From assembly GCA_018340375.1 (NCBI GenBank), contig JAFFJZ010000008.1, forward strand, positions 62,001 through 126,000: a stretch of DNA of 64,000 nt, given 5' to 3'. Under the pieces are notes generated by a model. It was not told the origin of the DNA. It searched no databases and worked only from the letters and a program-made list of their open reading frames with translations. A program made the translations under genes and the position numbers. Source of the stretch: Gonatopus flavifemur (Eukaryota; Arthropoda; Insecta; Hymenoptera; Dryinidae). Positions 12,911-25,089 of the stretch are shown piece by piece; position 1 is the first letter of the stretch, and each line of letters opens with the position of its first letter.

Positions 12911-13263
12911 TACCCGGGGAAAAAAGTTTAGATCTATTCAGATCTCATCAGATCTGATTAGATCCGAATTTTGGCTCACAAGATGAAATTCAGATCTCAA
13001 TAGATCTGACTAGATCTTGACAGATCTGGTTGGATCTGTGTAGATCTCGTTGGATCTGAATTGAAAATCACATTTAATCTTCATATGAGCAATTGATTGT
13101 TCAATTACCAAAAATTTTCTGATATTTTCCCATTGGGAATTCAAATTTGAACATGTGTGTTGATAAATACAAGCTAAGATTGCAGTTTTTCAGACATGAA
13201 TAGATCTGTCCAGATCTGACCAAAAATCGGATCTGGTCAGATCTAAGCTTTTTTTTCCGGGTA
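12911..13263. mobile_element. AGATCT 10-bp-periodic element (copy 2), best preserved
   Basis: Starts TACCCGGGGAAAAAAG and ends, reverse-complemented, TACCCGGAAAAAAAAG. TA lies at both boundaries, consistent with a TA target-site duplication. Four GATCY words at 12931, 12941, 12951 and 12961 and seven more at 12993, 13003, 13013, 13023, 13033, 13043 and 13053 are spaced by exactly 10 bp. Further AGATCT units at 13202-13245 mirror them near the other end. The 353-bp element has a non-periodic middle shared with copy 1. No coding function is seen. Confidence 0.8.
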
Positions 13264-13469
13264 TATTTGTACTTTACAGGGGTCAACCGAATCACAGTGC
13301 ATTTACCAGATTGAAGCGAAAAATATAAAACTAGGCCATTCTGCAATGATTGAATCAGCACTAGAATCTAACGATATTACATAAAATATCGATATCATGG
13401 AGCATATAAGAATTGATTCCACAAAATATCACAAAGAAAGTATCAACATTCAAAAAATTGATCAATAGA

Positions 13470-13511
13470 TTCCACTTCCTAGTAAATATATATATTTACT
13501 AGGAAGTGGAA
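13470..13511. repeat. Perfect 42-bp palindrome without spacer
   Basis: CCACTTCCTAGTAAATATA is followed directly by its exact reverse complement; with the outer bases the perfect match covers 21 bp per arm. It is embedded in a TATATA-rich stretch (to about 13540). Confidence 0.9.
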
Positions 13512-14279
13512 GTATATATAAGTATATATGTATATGGGTCATTCCACTGCAAATTTACAATTAAAAAATGAAATCGCGTGGCATATTTTTTTCTTATATC
13601 GAATACAAAAAAAGTCGACCCATATTTTTTCATTTCATCATGATACGCAGGATTTCAGAGCAAGGAATTTTTGAAGTTGGAAAATTGGAACAATTCAACT
13701 TTGTTCGAATGGTACTAATTTATGAACCATTTCATACAAAAAAAAAAACGACATTCTCAGGGAAAGTGTATACACTGAGAGAAAAAAAGAACAAAAATTA
13801 CAATCTTTATTCGCATAACGAGGACATCGCTGTAAAAAGTAGATAATCACCAACAAAAAATCTACGAAATTAAAATACAATGTTTGAAGATAGTGAACAT
13901 CGTTCATATAAATTACAATCTATGATTAGAATATTCATATTTATTTAAAAATATATAAATGAATCCAATAAATCACTAGTTCCAATCAAAATAACGTATT
14001 GATCCCAACCATTCTTTAGATAAAGGATATTTGAAATTTGAACTTTTAAACTGTAATTTTTTATCAAATTTCTGATGTGTCATTATTTTAACAGTATTTT
14101 CAACACAATTCATTATCATAGATTGAGATTTTCAGTAACTCGTGTGTGATTGGTCGAATCACAGATACCATTCAAAATGAGCGTAACAAAATGTTTAATG
14201 CGTCACGTGGTGCTCAATCGTAGTTTATTGTTTTCGACTTGTTACCGGCGAGATCTACATATGACAAGAATGGAAGAGT

Positions 14280-14542
14280 CCCTACTAAACACAGTTTGTA
14301 ACCGTATCATCGGTGTAATGTAATTTCAAAATCACATGCAATGTAACCTGCTCGTTACATGCAATGGACAGGTAACTTGTAATTTCACACTCTAGAAAAG
14401 TAGCCGCTACGTCACTATAACAAAACATTTTTTGTGTTGGTTACATGGCGGTTACGTGCAATTGTGATGACCTTACTATTTTGGAAAATATGCATCATAG
14501 ACACTTTTTGACCTTATATTCGAGGTCACCCGTATATATGTG

Positions 14543-14575
<33 letters not shown>

Positions 14576-14815
14576 TCAACCTCAAAACTGGCGTGAAAAA
14601 AATATATCGGGTTTAATAGTATAACTTATAACAGATCGATGAAACCACGATGTTGCTGAAATGAAACATGTCATATTGTGGTTACATTGTAGCAACTTTT
14701 GATAAGTGTGAAATTACAAGTTACCAGCCCATTGCATGTAACGAACAGGTGATATTGCGTGTGATCTTAAGTTACATTGTAGTTATGATACGGTAAGAAA
14801 TTGTGTTTGGTGGGT
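14280..14815. mobile_element. Long-TIR MITE with internal TG microsatellite
   Basis: Arms of about 150-170 bp pair: ACCGTATCAT near the left end against the same string near the right end, and GTAACTTGTAATTTCACACT on one arm matching the other. Outer ends are CCTACTAAACACAG and ACCCACCAAACACAA (reverse-complemented). A TA/TG microsatellite (about 14531-14573) lies in the centre. No ORF. Confidence 0.75.
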
Positions 14816-15252
14816 TAGAAGACATTGGGCACGTAATAAATCAATCCTCTCCCAAAACTCGTCATCATATCTTCATTGGACAATTTTTAAACTTAGATAC
14901 AGCCACGAAATACTTTTTAGGATTGATTAAATTGAAGATTCTTCACGTGATAATAACATATTGTTATCGCTAAATGTATTGGAAAATGTTACATCTCAGG
15001 TTATTATGAATATTCTATTGTGAAAAATAGTTGAGGGCACTTTATCAGAAGAAACGGGTAAAATTTGCGTTGATTTGTTTCATCAGTTACTTGATAAATC
15101 AGAGTTTGAAATAGGTGGTTATTTCAGGAACTTGCACACCTAACATTGAACTTCAAATATAAGATTAGGTTTCCTCTTGGTTTGCAGGTATTAGAAAACG
15201 AATTTATAAATATTTTGATATTTGTAGGTTATTACTTTTGAACCCCTCTTAT

Positions 15253-15494
15253 ACTGAGAGAAATAATGATTAATATCAAGAATTTTAATTCATGAATACT
15301 GCCAAGAATAAAAATTCTTGATTACAGTTAATATGTTATTGGCCCAAAAGAAATTTTCTTAAATCAAGGAAATATTTCTCGATTCAAGGAAATTTCTTTT
15401 GGGCCAATAACATATTAGCTATAATCAAGAATTTGTATTCTTGGCAGTATTCATGAATTTAAATTCTTGATATTAATCATTATTTCTCTCAGTG
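15253..15494. mobile_element. Foldback MITE, nearly perfect 110-bp arms
   Basis: Arms begin ACTGAGAGAAATAATGATTA (left) and the same sequence from the right end, sharing ATATCAAGAATTT and AATATGTTATTGGCCCAAAA. The whole 242 bp is close to a perfect hairpin. Ends match the CACTGAG group. Little divergence between arms suggests recent origin or gene conversion. Confidence 0.85.
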
Positions 15495-16089
15495 CTAGAA
15501 TTGCAAAATGCTGATCTTTTTGTAATAGAAATCCTGCATTATAAATTCTGCGGTCAGAAATTCAGATTGCTACTATTATGACTGTAACTTTCAGACTTGG
15601 TCCGCGATGTCTCTGTTTTGTAAATAATAATTTTTCATCCATATTTTGAATGAAAATTATTGTTTCTTTCTCTCAGTGTAATTGTTAAACCTTTGCATAC
15701 AGCAATGAATGAGATATTTACTTTGTTTATTCACACAACAAATGTGCCACTTTTTTAACGAATAGCAATTAAAAAAGAAAGCATCTTCAGAATCGTTTTT
15801 TCTAGAATTGCAATGTTCCTCATAGTCCATAGAATATCTTCCGTAAATTTCAGAGCGGGAAGTCAGGTAGTTTTTTTGATACGATTGATTATAACAGTCG
15901 CCCCGCCCTTGAGTGCGTCCTAATGGACTGCCTCTAAGTGCTCGACGCCGTGTACGTTTGTTTAGATGTTATTTTACGTCTCCACTCGCTCATACACATT
16001 TTTGCAAGTTCTTCCTCTGACGTTCAGTCCTCAATGTTTATTGTCCGAGCATTAGTTTAGCGTGATTTGTTCAACGATCATCTTCAAAC

Positions 16090-16494
16090 ATGTCACCAGC
16101 AAAATTCACCAATTGTTGTTGCAATCCTTTCAATGAAAAATCTCACTGTTGGAAACTTTATTGAACAAATTTGCATCCCTGATCAAAGCCAATTTGCGAA
16201 AAGTTTTCAGTGATGAAACCAACTGATGTTTTGTGCACTCCTTGTAGAAAATCAAAACTGGGAAAATCAGTGTCAGAGAAACAAATGAGTATATATTTTT
16301 ATGGAAAGTCTAAGGAGATTTGGAAAGCAGTTTTCCTGTCAGTTCAACCATTCTCCTCAATCTATCTTGCTAACCTGCGAAATGGGAATGATGGAGGATC
16401 CGAAACATCAGATGACGACAGTTATTCACTCTTCGATTCTGAATCAGAAGTACATCGATTAAGAAGAAATTTCTCTGCCTCCTCTGATTTTTAG
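16090..16494 (+). pseudogene. N-terminal relic of an unnamed multicopy protein family
   Basis: Starting at ATG 16090 the frame reads MSPAKFTNCCCNPFNEKSHC before a TGA at 16162. A second frame continues with LRKVFSDE, and the first frame resumes near 16210 with DVLCTPCRKSK. The next in-frame stretch is acidic and serine-rich (SETSDDDSYSLFDSESEVH). The Cys pairs CCNPF and CTPCRK resemble the N-terminal zinc-binding region of a multicopy, uncharacterised protein family found in insect and cnidarian genomes. A relic of a longer, central part of that family is at 54527-56380. The upstream 15890-16089 is more GC-rich than its surroundings. Function is unknown; a transposon origin is possible but not shown here. 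Confidence 0.45.
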
Positions 16495-16499
16495 TTGAA

Positions 16500-17100
16500 A
16501 TTTGATAGGGAAATAGACGACCAAGGATTACGTTTTGATGACGTGTAATTCAAACTAATATTCAAAAATAACCATCAAACGACGTCCTCGAAAAACGTAT
16601 TTTGAACGAATTTGAATCACGCGTTTAAAATGTGTTTATAACACCTTGTGTTTGAACTTCAATTGAAGATATTCTGCTAAAAATGTCGAACGAAACCGAA
16701 CAATGGTTAAAATTTCAACAAAGAGCAAGATAGTAAATAGTGTGGCATACTTTCCAAATTCTGTGATACTCAGAAATACTATTGATCTCGATATTGAATG
16801 AAAAGTTTTCAAAATAATTTCTTGGATTCAATTCACGTTTTAGAACCATCATTAGGACACGGCAATATTTGACGTCTTTTAAACGATGTTCAAACCGTTG
16901 ATATGACGTTATTTTATGGTTGAAAAACACGTCATCTGCCGCGACATTTTTGCGTTGAATCAACGCAAGAATATTACTAATTCACAACGTGTGGTTATTG
17001 ACTGTTTTTGACGTTAAAACGTGCGTGTGTTCACTAGGATATGTATACTCCAAATATTCCAAATCTATATATAATCTGTATATTATTTTTTCCCATAGCA
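16500..17100. other. No gene recognised
   Basis: AT-rich, no repeats or domains seen apart from scattered short palindromic words. Confidence 0.4.
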
Positions 17101-17309
17101 TCCTGTGTAGGAATTCTGACCCGGCCCAATACTGTCACAGTACCGGTAACCGGAGTCATCATATTTCAAGTAGTAAAAAAAATACGTTAAATTTGAACTT
17201 TGGAAACCTTACAAATCCATCATTCTCATTATCGTTATCGGAGGAAGGAACTTTGGAAGTGACTTCACTGAAAGAAATAAATAGTAAATCCCACTATTTT
17301 TTTCTCTTA

Positions 17310-17680
17310 GTGTACTGGCACATTGTCATCAATCGATCATGTCGAATGATCATACCAACTCTGACTTGAAGCGGACGCGGCTTTAGCTCACTACAACAAC
17401 CAAGTTGCAAAGAGTATGATGTTAAACGTCGGTCGATCACCGATTCCGTCGTCAGCTAGTGTCTTGCCAATACTGGCATATGGTTGTCCATCGAACACAT
17501 TGAACGATGATACCAACTTTGGCTTAACGCTGGCGTTGCTCCAGCTTACTACGATAGCCAAGTTGCCCCGACCATTATTTTAACGTCAGTTCATCACTGA
17601 TTCTATAGGCAGTCGTTGTTTCGATGATCATTCCGAGTCTGGCTCAGTAAAGGCGCAGTATTGTCTTCATAAAGTGACCG
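17310..17680. repeat. Tandem repeat, ~157-bp unit, two and a half copies
   Basis: Unit starts near 17313 and 17470, sharing TACTGGCA, then GATGATACCAACTTTGGCTT against GATCATACCAACTCTGACTT, CAAGTTGC and ATCACCGATTC/ATCACTGATTC. A third partial start (GATGATCATTCCGAGTCTGG) is at about 17620. The GC content is higher than in neighbouring DNA. No gene. Confidence 0.65.
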
Positions 17681-17984
17681 TGTTGTTCGGAAGATCAGGG
17701 GAATCATAATCCACTTCCGATTTCATATTAGAACTACGTTGTATCAATACTGGTGCAGTATAGTCTTTTTTTTGTATTTCACCATCCAATAAATTCTGAT
17801 TCGGTATTCGAGTGGTTCCATTTTTCTATAGAAAAATATGAATGAAAATATGAATATATTCATATATGATCTGGATATTCTTCAAACAGTATGATTCCAA
17901 TATCGGCTTAAGAACACGCAAACCAATACCGTCAGAAATCTGTTAAAGATGTGGCACCAGTTGAAGAACAGTAAGGATTTTGAA

Positions 17985-18075
17985 TAGACACAGTTGTTTT
18001 TGCCGAAGTCTGGCAAATACAACCCTGCCAGTATCAGACCATTCGTCAACTCTGGCCATTCCCACATAGGAATAT
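17985..18075. repeat. Dispersed repeat shared with 48.84 kb
   Basis: ACAGTTGTTTTTGCCGAAGT through CTGCCAGTATCAGACCATTC to ATTCCCACATAGGAA matches a block at 48842-48925 that follows the LINE relic. About 85 bp, roughly three quarters identical by eye. The preceding AAACCAATACCG / AAACCAGTACCG is also shared, so the repeat may be longer. Confidence 0.65.
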
Positions 18076-18884
18076 GGTGAAATCGATTAAATATGATTGA
18101 ATATTTCTACTCAGAGGGCGCACTATGGAGATTGCAAAAAATTAGGAATAAATATCTTAGTCATCGTCATAAACACACCCAACCCACATGTGAAATGAGA
18201 GAAGGGAAAAATAGCCCGGGTCTTAAACGTACTACGATCATCAAATCGGGTCACTCGGAATCAGTTGACTCAAATGTGAAAAAGCAACTGAAAGATTGTT
18301 TTTCAAACAACATGTTGACCATTCTATTATTTTCTGTTCTCATTCTGTAGATTTATATTCTCATGAGACAAAACATATAAACAACCAATCCTGTGTGGAG
18401 GGGAATAAAAGTTAACAACTGGACAGGATGAAGGAAAAATTCATCATTTTGTTAAACGGCTGTTAGCCCTACGTTATTCTTTCATTTCTTCATTCAATGA
18501 GGAGAAACTTTCTGTCTAGTACAGGATGTCAGCTGAACCGAGTACAGCCCACTTCTTTATAACCACGAAAATGATTGCTTTCTTTTATTTATGAAAAAGG
18601 AAACATTAGCGTTTGCGGAACATCGATTGAATCCAAATTGCTCCAGGAATTAACTGTACGATTCGTCGTTTCTTTCATGAACGTAATTTCATTCAATTAA
18701 TTCGATACCATTGGATTAATAAATATCAGCTGAACAGATATCATGACGTTGATGATTGGCGTGCAAAGTTTTGACGCAATATGCTGAAATTGTTTTCTTG
18801 AAGAGAAAACCAAAAGAATATTTAATCAAACCAAACTTTCAACATACCTTCATTATGTGGATGATATATATTTTATATATTACA

Positions 18885-19226
18885 TCCCATATAGCACCAC
18901 AGTCCCAAAGGAATTCTCAAAGAAATCATTTCAAAGAATTCATTATGAATTCATCCATGGGAGTTCTTCAAGAATTTATGAAGAGTACAATCGAATCATG
19001 AAGAATTCCTAATGGATTTTTATAGAGCTCATAAAAGAGTTCATAAAGTATCCCTAATGGATTCGCAAGGTATTCTTAAGAAACCCCCTTTATGTCAGTT
19101 CAGAATGAATCTTTGGAAGAATTTTTTTCTCCTCGAAAAGAAGTCTTCAAGAATTCGGAAAGAAGTCTATAAGAATTCCAAAAGATTTCTTGAGGCATTC
19201 TTAGAGAATTCTTAGAAGATTCTCCG
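18885..19226. repeat. GAATTC-type 11-bp-periodic array
   Basis: From about 18940 successive 11-mers carry GAATTC-like words (GAATTCATTAT, GAATTCATCCA and on), and a second in-phase run covers 19135-19220 (AAGAATTCGGA, AAGAAGTCTAT, AAGAATTCCAA). The left end CATATAGCACCACAGT resembles the CACATAGCACARA ends at 30942-31056 and 62393. No right end was found, so the element is probably truncated. Confidence 0.6.
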
Positions 19227-19519
19227 ATTTAACCATTTAATCCAGCTTGTCTGAAAGCCTTGATGCATGGCTGATCGCTATGAGAACTAAGATAGTTTTC
19301 AAAATTTTCTGGAACAATTTCAAACAGATCATGAGGAATTTGAAATTGATATATATCAATGAATAGATAGGACCAGCAGTCGCGAGAAACATCAGTCATT
19401 CAGTGTCGTATCAAAAATTTGATGTTCTCCCGGATTAGTGGGGAATTGAAACGTGTATAATTTTAGGGGCGTTTGGGAAAAATTCACTCGCAATCATTCT
19501 GAGTTTTCTCATGATGGTG

Positions 19520-20185
19520 AAGATGAGGTCAGCCACATCTGGGCTCAATTAACAATATTTGTATCTGACTCTCATCAGAACAACTAATCCGAGTATAGTG
19601 AGATTTTGAAAAGCCCGCCTTGTTAAAGTCGCAATAAGGTTCACCTCAAGTCGCAATAAGGTGGATTGGACCATGATTTCCCTCATTTGTGCGTTGTCTG
19701 GTAAACTGATCAGGGCCGAATGAGGTTGGATGAGGCTTCTCATATTGGTACGCAAATCAGGTTGGTGATATCCGGACCTGATTAGAAATATCTGTATCCG
19801 CCTGTAATCGAGGAAACTGATCGGATCCGGATGAGATTGGAAGAGAACTGCTTATAATGACGCCCATCAGAGACCTCCCGTAAGAGACTGCTTATTATGG
19901 CTAGAATTAGGTTAGCCACATTCAGACCTGATACAAATCATCTGCATCAGGCCCCAATCCTGAGAACACATCAGGGCGGAATACATTTTTATAGGGTCAA
20001 CCTCATCAAAATTATCGACAGTTTACCCTCATTCGTTCTGAATCTGGATTCCCAGATAGGTTCTCACTTTCATAGACCTGGTCAGGCCCATATATGAAGC
20101 CCCATACGGGACATCCCATTTTTCACAGGCGGATCTGGTCCGGACTACTTTAGGGTCTGCCGGATAGGGACTCCCGTTCAGGTAG
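19520..20185. repeat. CCTGAT/ATCAGG repeat region with ~70-bp units
   Basis: Three related units start near 19527, 19760 and 19909, each running GGTYRGYSAYATC, then CTGATnAnAAAT, TCTGTATC/TCTGCATC and CTGATCGG/CATCAGGG. Within 19930-20110 ATCAGG/CCTGAT words fall about every 11 bp. It looks like another periodic element family; termini were not resolved. Confidence 0.5.
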
Positions 20186-20189
20186 TGTT

Positions 20190-21940
20190 AGTTTTGTTGC
20201 ACATTAATGACACTTACATACATTGTATAGAAGCATCAAAATAAGAACTTGGATATGTAATTCCATTAAATCTTCAGTGACCACGCCTAGTTCTGACGTA
20301 TCCCAAGTTGGGAATGCATCAAAACTGATCATCATACACCTCATGCATCGGATGTTCATCCTCATCAAATGTTCTACATAACTTCCTTTTTCCTTCGAAT
20401 CGATCCCCGATCACAAGAAGTACGTAGAAGTAGATTTATGGAATTGATTTCATTTCAACACAAGTTTGTTGGAGTAGATGTTGATGTTCCTCCTATTTCT
20501 TACTATATATCATTCCAGTATCCATTTCGTGTGATCAGAGATTATACTTGATCGACAGTTTTATTTACATTAGGTGTCGTGTTATGTGCTTTCGTGTTCG
20601 CGAAAAACGTAATTTATCTTTATGACTCGTAGCGAACGAATGTGCATGTTCATATACACGTAGTTGTATCCCTATTGATGCTCATAATCATATTAGCATA
20701 TCAGGTATAGTCTTCAGTTATGACTATGTTCATACGTCAATTCGGAAGATTATTATCGTCATCAAACTCCTCGGAGCAGTATTACCTGGCATCAAGTAAT
20801 CGACGATGACCTACTTCATTAGGCGATGTTGGTGAGATCATTATGACTTCATCCGCGTCTCTTTATATCCATTATGAAAACTCGAAAGGTCTCACGAGGA
20901 AACATAGCCATAGGGTGGTGCGAAGAAATTCACTTTGATATTTCTGAGTCGCTATAGTGCGGAAAAGTTGCGATTGGTGGATACATGAAAAACAAAACAA
21001 AAATTATTAAGATCGGATCATATCTTTCGATCCCGCATAGCGTCCAAAGATTCGACAAAATGATAAATTTCATAATTTTCTAAAATTTGCCACCCGTTTT
21101 GATTTTCAATGCCATAGTTTAGGAACGTTGGAATCGCTAGTGCTGAACGAGAAGAGAGAATATTCCTATATGTGGCATTTCATGCCAAATCCGCAGCGAT
21201 TTCCCTCCACATCTTCGATTTGTTTCAAATTTTGAGGGTCGATAGAGGAACCCAAATGATGGAGTTTCACCAAATTTTAGCCCCTCCGGAGCATTTTTGC
21301 AGATTTGACAGGATAAACAAAAAACAATGTTTTCTTGTTTCATTTTGAAATATTTCAAGAATGGAATGATGAAAAATTCTGAAAAATGCATACATATGTA
21401 TTTTTAGCGACTCTTTTCAGATAAATTTTCTTGAAAAAGAATAACTGAAAATTTAATAACAAGAAAAATTTTTTTTATAAACAAATCGATTTTTTTGAAA
21501 AAACGCCTTCTTTGAAATATTTGAAAAAATTCATAGTGATAGCCTGAAATTTCACGGAAATTTTGGTTTTTTGAAATCTGGAGGAACTCGGAAATTGTGG
21601 AATTTATGAATATTTTTGTGAAGCGGTGCGCGTGAAATCGCTCCCCGGTCGATACCGTGAATAGCGCCTTTCAGTTTCAACGCAAAAAACCATTGAGGGA
21701 ACTTCTGATTCCGGAAAACTTCAAATGACAAAGTTTTTCCGAACAACAAAGTTTCATGTTTCTTGATATTCAATTCAATGACTCAAGGAGTCCTTAAGTG
21801 ACGTGCCACTCAGTGATGAAACGAAACTTGATAAATGTGTTTCTTGTAAACAGATGTCATTAACGATATTCGACAGCATCGATATTCTTCATAGAAAATT
21901 TGTCGAGTTTATATAGAATCTTCACAAACATCGATTGAAA
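20190..21940. other. No gene recognised
   Basis: Mostly unique AT-rich DNA. 20.5-20.9 kb is somewhat less AT-rich and repeat-poor and could hold regulatory sequence, which cannot be judged from one sequence. Confidence 0.35.
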
Positions 21941-21999
21941 CTTCACATGAATTTCATACAAAATATAGATACTCTCAAATATTGCGCATCACAGTATGT

Positions 22000-22450
22000 T
22001 GTAAACAGCGAATTTTATGAAACAATCACGGATCCCTTGCATTTGCTCACGAGTTTTCGGGCTTTTCGTTGTCACTATCGAATTCAACGATGCAAAAACT
22101 ATCAAAGTGATACCCCGTTCAGTTTATCAATTGAACCCTACAGAACAATATTCAAGACTTGATGAATTTGTCTGTCGTAAGCCGCGAATTCTATCCGATT
22201 CTCATGGGTGTTTTCTACTTTCCCATGGGTTTTCTCCACTTTCCGATGGATTTTTGTGTTCTTCATTGTCATGATCGAATTCAGCGATGCGAAAATCATG
22301 AAAATGATATGCTTCGTCCAGCTTATCAATCGACCCCGTAGAACAATGTACAAGATTCGATGCATGTGTTTGTCGTGAACTGCGAATTTCACATAGTTAT
22401 CACGGGTTCATTCCACTTTCCTACGGGACCTCGCACTTCTCATTATCACT
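22000..22450. repeat. Tandem repeat, ~177-196 bp unit
   Basis: Unit starts GCGAATTTTATG (22008), GCGAATTCTATC (22185) and GCGAATTTCACATAG (22381). Each is followed by ATCACGG/CTCATGGG, then TTGTCACTATCGAATTCA-like text and GATGCRAAAA. A diverged further copy is at 63330-63500 (ATTTTCATGGGTTATCTCCA, then CTTCTCGTTGTC). Satellite-like, no gene. Confidence 0.65.
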
Positions 22451-22557
22451 ATTGAATTCAGCGTCCCAAAATATAAAAAACATGCTCCATTTACTTCGCT
22501 TCGATGGAAGCAAAGTCAGCACTTTTGACATCGTTCTTCTAACTCCAATAATATATG

Positions 22558-22774
22558 TAGGGGAGAGTTGCCTTGATTGGACCATCGCCTTGGATGGACC
22601 ACCACCTTTTATTGCCAAAGGAAAAAACTTAGATTTCTTCTAATCATAAGGTGATAATGTTCATTAATGTGACATTATTGCTGTATGATTAGAAGAAATC
22701 TAAGTTTTTTCCTTTGGCAATAAAAGCCGGTGGTCCATACAAGGCGATGGTCCAACCAAGACAACTCTCCCCTA
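22558..22774. mobile_element. Foldback MITE with TA ends (TAGGGGAGAGTTG)
   Basis: Arms of about 85 bp are close to perfect: TAGGGGAGAGTTGCCTTGAT at the left pairs with the right end, and CTAAGTTTTTTCCTTTGGCA is the reverse complement of the inner left arm. TA dinucleotides at both boundaries are consistent with a TA target-site duplication. 217 bp, loop about 45 bp, no ORF. The G-rich end resembles those of pogo-like elements. Confidence 0.82.
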
Positions 22775-23128
22775 TTATCAAATACATCTAAATGTATCTC
22801 AGTGCCTTTGTATATATAATTTAACTTCAAACACTTATGACTTGAACGGTTGACCTAAATACTGAACTACACGAGGGTTTTTTAAAGAAAATTTCATCCA
22901 GTATACAGAAGTACGTCAATAGTATATCCGTGGACATTGTTCTCCAGGAGTTATGAAGTATTATACCCCAGTTATTTTTCAATACAGGGCTCTTGGTTCT
23001 TGAATTGATCTTTGTTCCCATTGATCATATTATCTGACAGAACAGTGTGATTAGTCAATTCTGTTGGACTCCAGAGACCACTGAAAACCCTGTCAATATC
23101 ATCCTTACGAGAAATAGTAACATCTGCC

Positions 23129-23360
23129 CCAGCAGAAATTATTCTAGGCATTTTCTAGTTATCTCGAGGCCCTCGCAAGTTTTTCTTAAGGCGAAACTAT
23201 TCTAGTTGAACTTGCAAGTTAACAGTGAGTTCCCCACAAGTTTGACTGGTTGATACTTCAGCAAAAATCGCTCTAGTCATTCTCTAGGCCTCACAAAGCC
23301 CTTACTAGTCCCTTGTGAGAGACTTGCAAGGCCTTGTAACAATCTAGAGTATAACTGGAG
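23129..23360. mobile_element. CTAG 11-bp-periodic TIR element
   Basis: Left CCAGCAGAAATTATTCTAGG and right CCAGTTATACTCTAG (reverse-complemented). Stacking in 11-mers from 23140 places CTAG / CTTGCAAG / CCTCGC-like words in register through 23350. Same type as 50240-50439. Confidence 0.5.
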
Positions 23361-23569
23361 TGATTGTATTGAGGTTATGTTCACCGCAGAATGAAAAAAT
23401 CTCTCACATGTTCATTAAATCTTTGCAATGCTTCTGAATATAACAATTATGTTTTGAATTTTTGACAAAAATGCAATGATAACCTAAGAATTGCATGCGA
23501 TTTCTTGCAATACGGGTATTATATGTAACATACATCTAATAACCCAGATTAGACACAAGAATCACTTAT

Positions 23570-23705
23570 GAATTCTGAGAAAAAAACTTTTCCCAAACTC
23601 TTTTGGAATTCAAAGAATTCTTTTGGAAACTCTGTAAGAATTTTCTGAATTGTAAAAGAGTTCAGGAGAAGTTCTTTTCTCAAAATTGATCAATCATTCT
23701 TGTAT
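23570..23705. repeat. GAATTC-type 11-bp-periodic array
   Basis: Stacking from 23571 (GAATTCTGAGA) gives about eleven in-phase 11-mers with AACTCTT / GAATTC / AAGTTCT words. No TIR was found. Confidence 0.5.
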
Positions 23706-23800
23706 GTTATCTGGACAGTAATTTGTTGTTGAAAAATGCAAAAAAATAAAATCATTTGAAAAATTTTTGATATAAAATGCTGTGAGCAGGAATTATTTCT

Positions 23801-23926
23801 CTAGTGGAAATGAATCATATATGAACCGTATGTAAACCATATATGAATTATGTAAAAATCATATATGAGTCATATAACATGCACTAATGAGCCATACATG
23901 CCCCATATATGAGCCATATGTGAACC
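23801..23926. mobile_element. CATATATG 11-bp-periodic element (copy 2, truncated)
   Basis: Left end CTAGTGGAAATGAATC matches copy 1. Ten successive 11-mers follow in exact register (CATATATGAAC, CGTATGTAAAC, CATATATGAAT and so on to CATATGTGAAC). The right terminus is missing; instead a CACTGAGAAAAAGG end begins at 23927, suggesting truncation by another insertion. Confidence 0.7.
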
Positions 23927-24599
23927 ACACTGAGAAAAAGGTTTATTCATCATGTAATATCCATATTCAATAATTTGAACACAGCCTGTAAGCCCTAGTG
24001 TTACTAGTTACCCCTTTGACATCTCAATATTCCCTTCTTCAAGTGTAGAATCATAAGAACTTTCCATCAATGTACACGGAGAAAAATACCATTCAAAAAT
24101 TTATCAATTTTCATATGAATGTAAAACCTTTTCTTAGGTTTCTGTGCGAACTTGGAGCGATGGAAATTCAGAAATGGATTTTCACTTAAAAATCTGAAAT
24201 GCCATGAATGCAAAGCAAAACGTAACAGATCTGATTGAAACTCAAGTCACTCAACAGTCAAATTTTAGTATGCACTTTGTTTTGTAATTTTTTCAGCATC
24301 TTAAATGTTAGTCAGATTTGTTAATTTTTAATTCATATTTAAGGTCTTTCGTACTTTCAAGTCAACATTCATTTTCTAAACCTTACTGTTTCAGGTTTAT
24401 CCAGATTTATCAAGGAAACTAGTAAAAAAGTTACAAAAAACATTTGAAGTTAAAGTTAGTAAGAGTTTCCAAAGAGGTCTAAATGAATACATTGTATTCA
24501 TTATGAACTCTCCTAGAACTCTTGTGCTATCTGCGATTACTACATCTTTGGCTGGCATTTTTTTCCGTTTAACTTTTTCATGTATAGTTTTTCTCAAGT

Positions 24600-24740
24600 T
24601 TTTCACTATTTTTTGATGAGTAACTAGTGAGTAGAACTAGCGAGTGCCTCATCATTTCAAGTGTTTTATGCCTCACAAGGTACTTGTAAGTTTCACTTGC
24701 AAGGTCCTTACCGTGAAAAAAGTTGGACTTGCTAGTGCCT
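24600..24740. repeat. CTAG/CTTGCAAG 11-bp-periodic array, termini unclear
   Basis: Words ACTAGTG, CTAGCGAGTGCCTC, CTTGTAAG, CTTGCAAG and CTAGTGCCTCG lie in 11-bp register. Related to 23129, 50240 and 52091. Confidence 0.45.
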
Positions 24741-25089
24741 CGAATTTTACTTGAGAAAATGTCTACGAAGGATGGTAAGATTCCCAAATTTGATAAATTG
24801 TGAACTCTCCTTCTGGATGACTGTTCTTTGGCATAATTCAACAAATTTGGTTTGAAGAGCCTGAAAAAATATCAATTTTTCTCAAAACGCCTTAATGATT
24901 ACACATGTTGAGGGTATGCTGTGAATGGGAGAAGAGAGAGGAATAACAGGACATGGATGATTTCAAAATCTCAGGAAGGCAGTCGTTTCCAGAAAGAATT
25001 CAAGGTATGTAAGGACATTCATTGATCAATGAACGACCGACAATTGCGTTTTGTTTCTTACAGTTTTTGTGAACTAACACATGTTGAAT

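Larger units (their letters stand above)
13773..15678. mobile_element. Probable larger TIR element (CACTGAGAGAAA ends) with nested elements
   Basis: Left end CACTGAGAGAAAAAAAG followed later by GAGGACATCGCTG. The right end, reverse-complemented, reads CACTGAGAGAAAGAAAC followed by AGAGACATCGCGG. The shared subterminal motif supports one 1.9-kb element. It encloses the elements at 14280-14815 and 15253-15494. The interior has no transposase I can recognise. Confidence 0.4.
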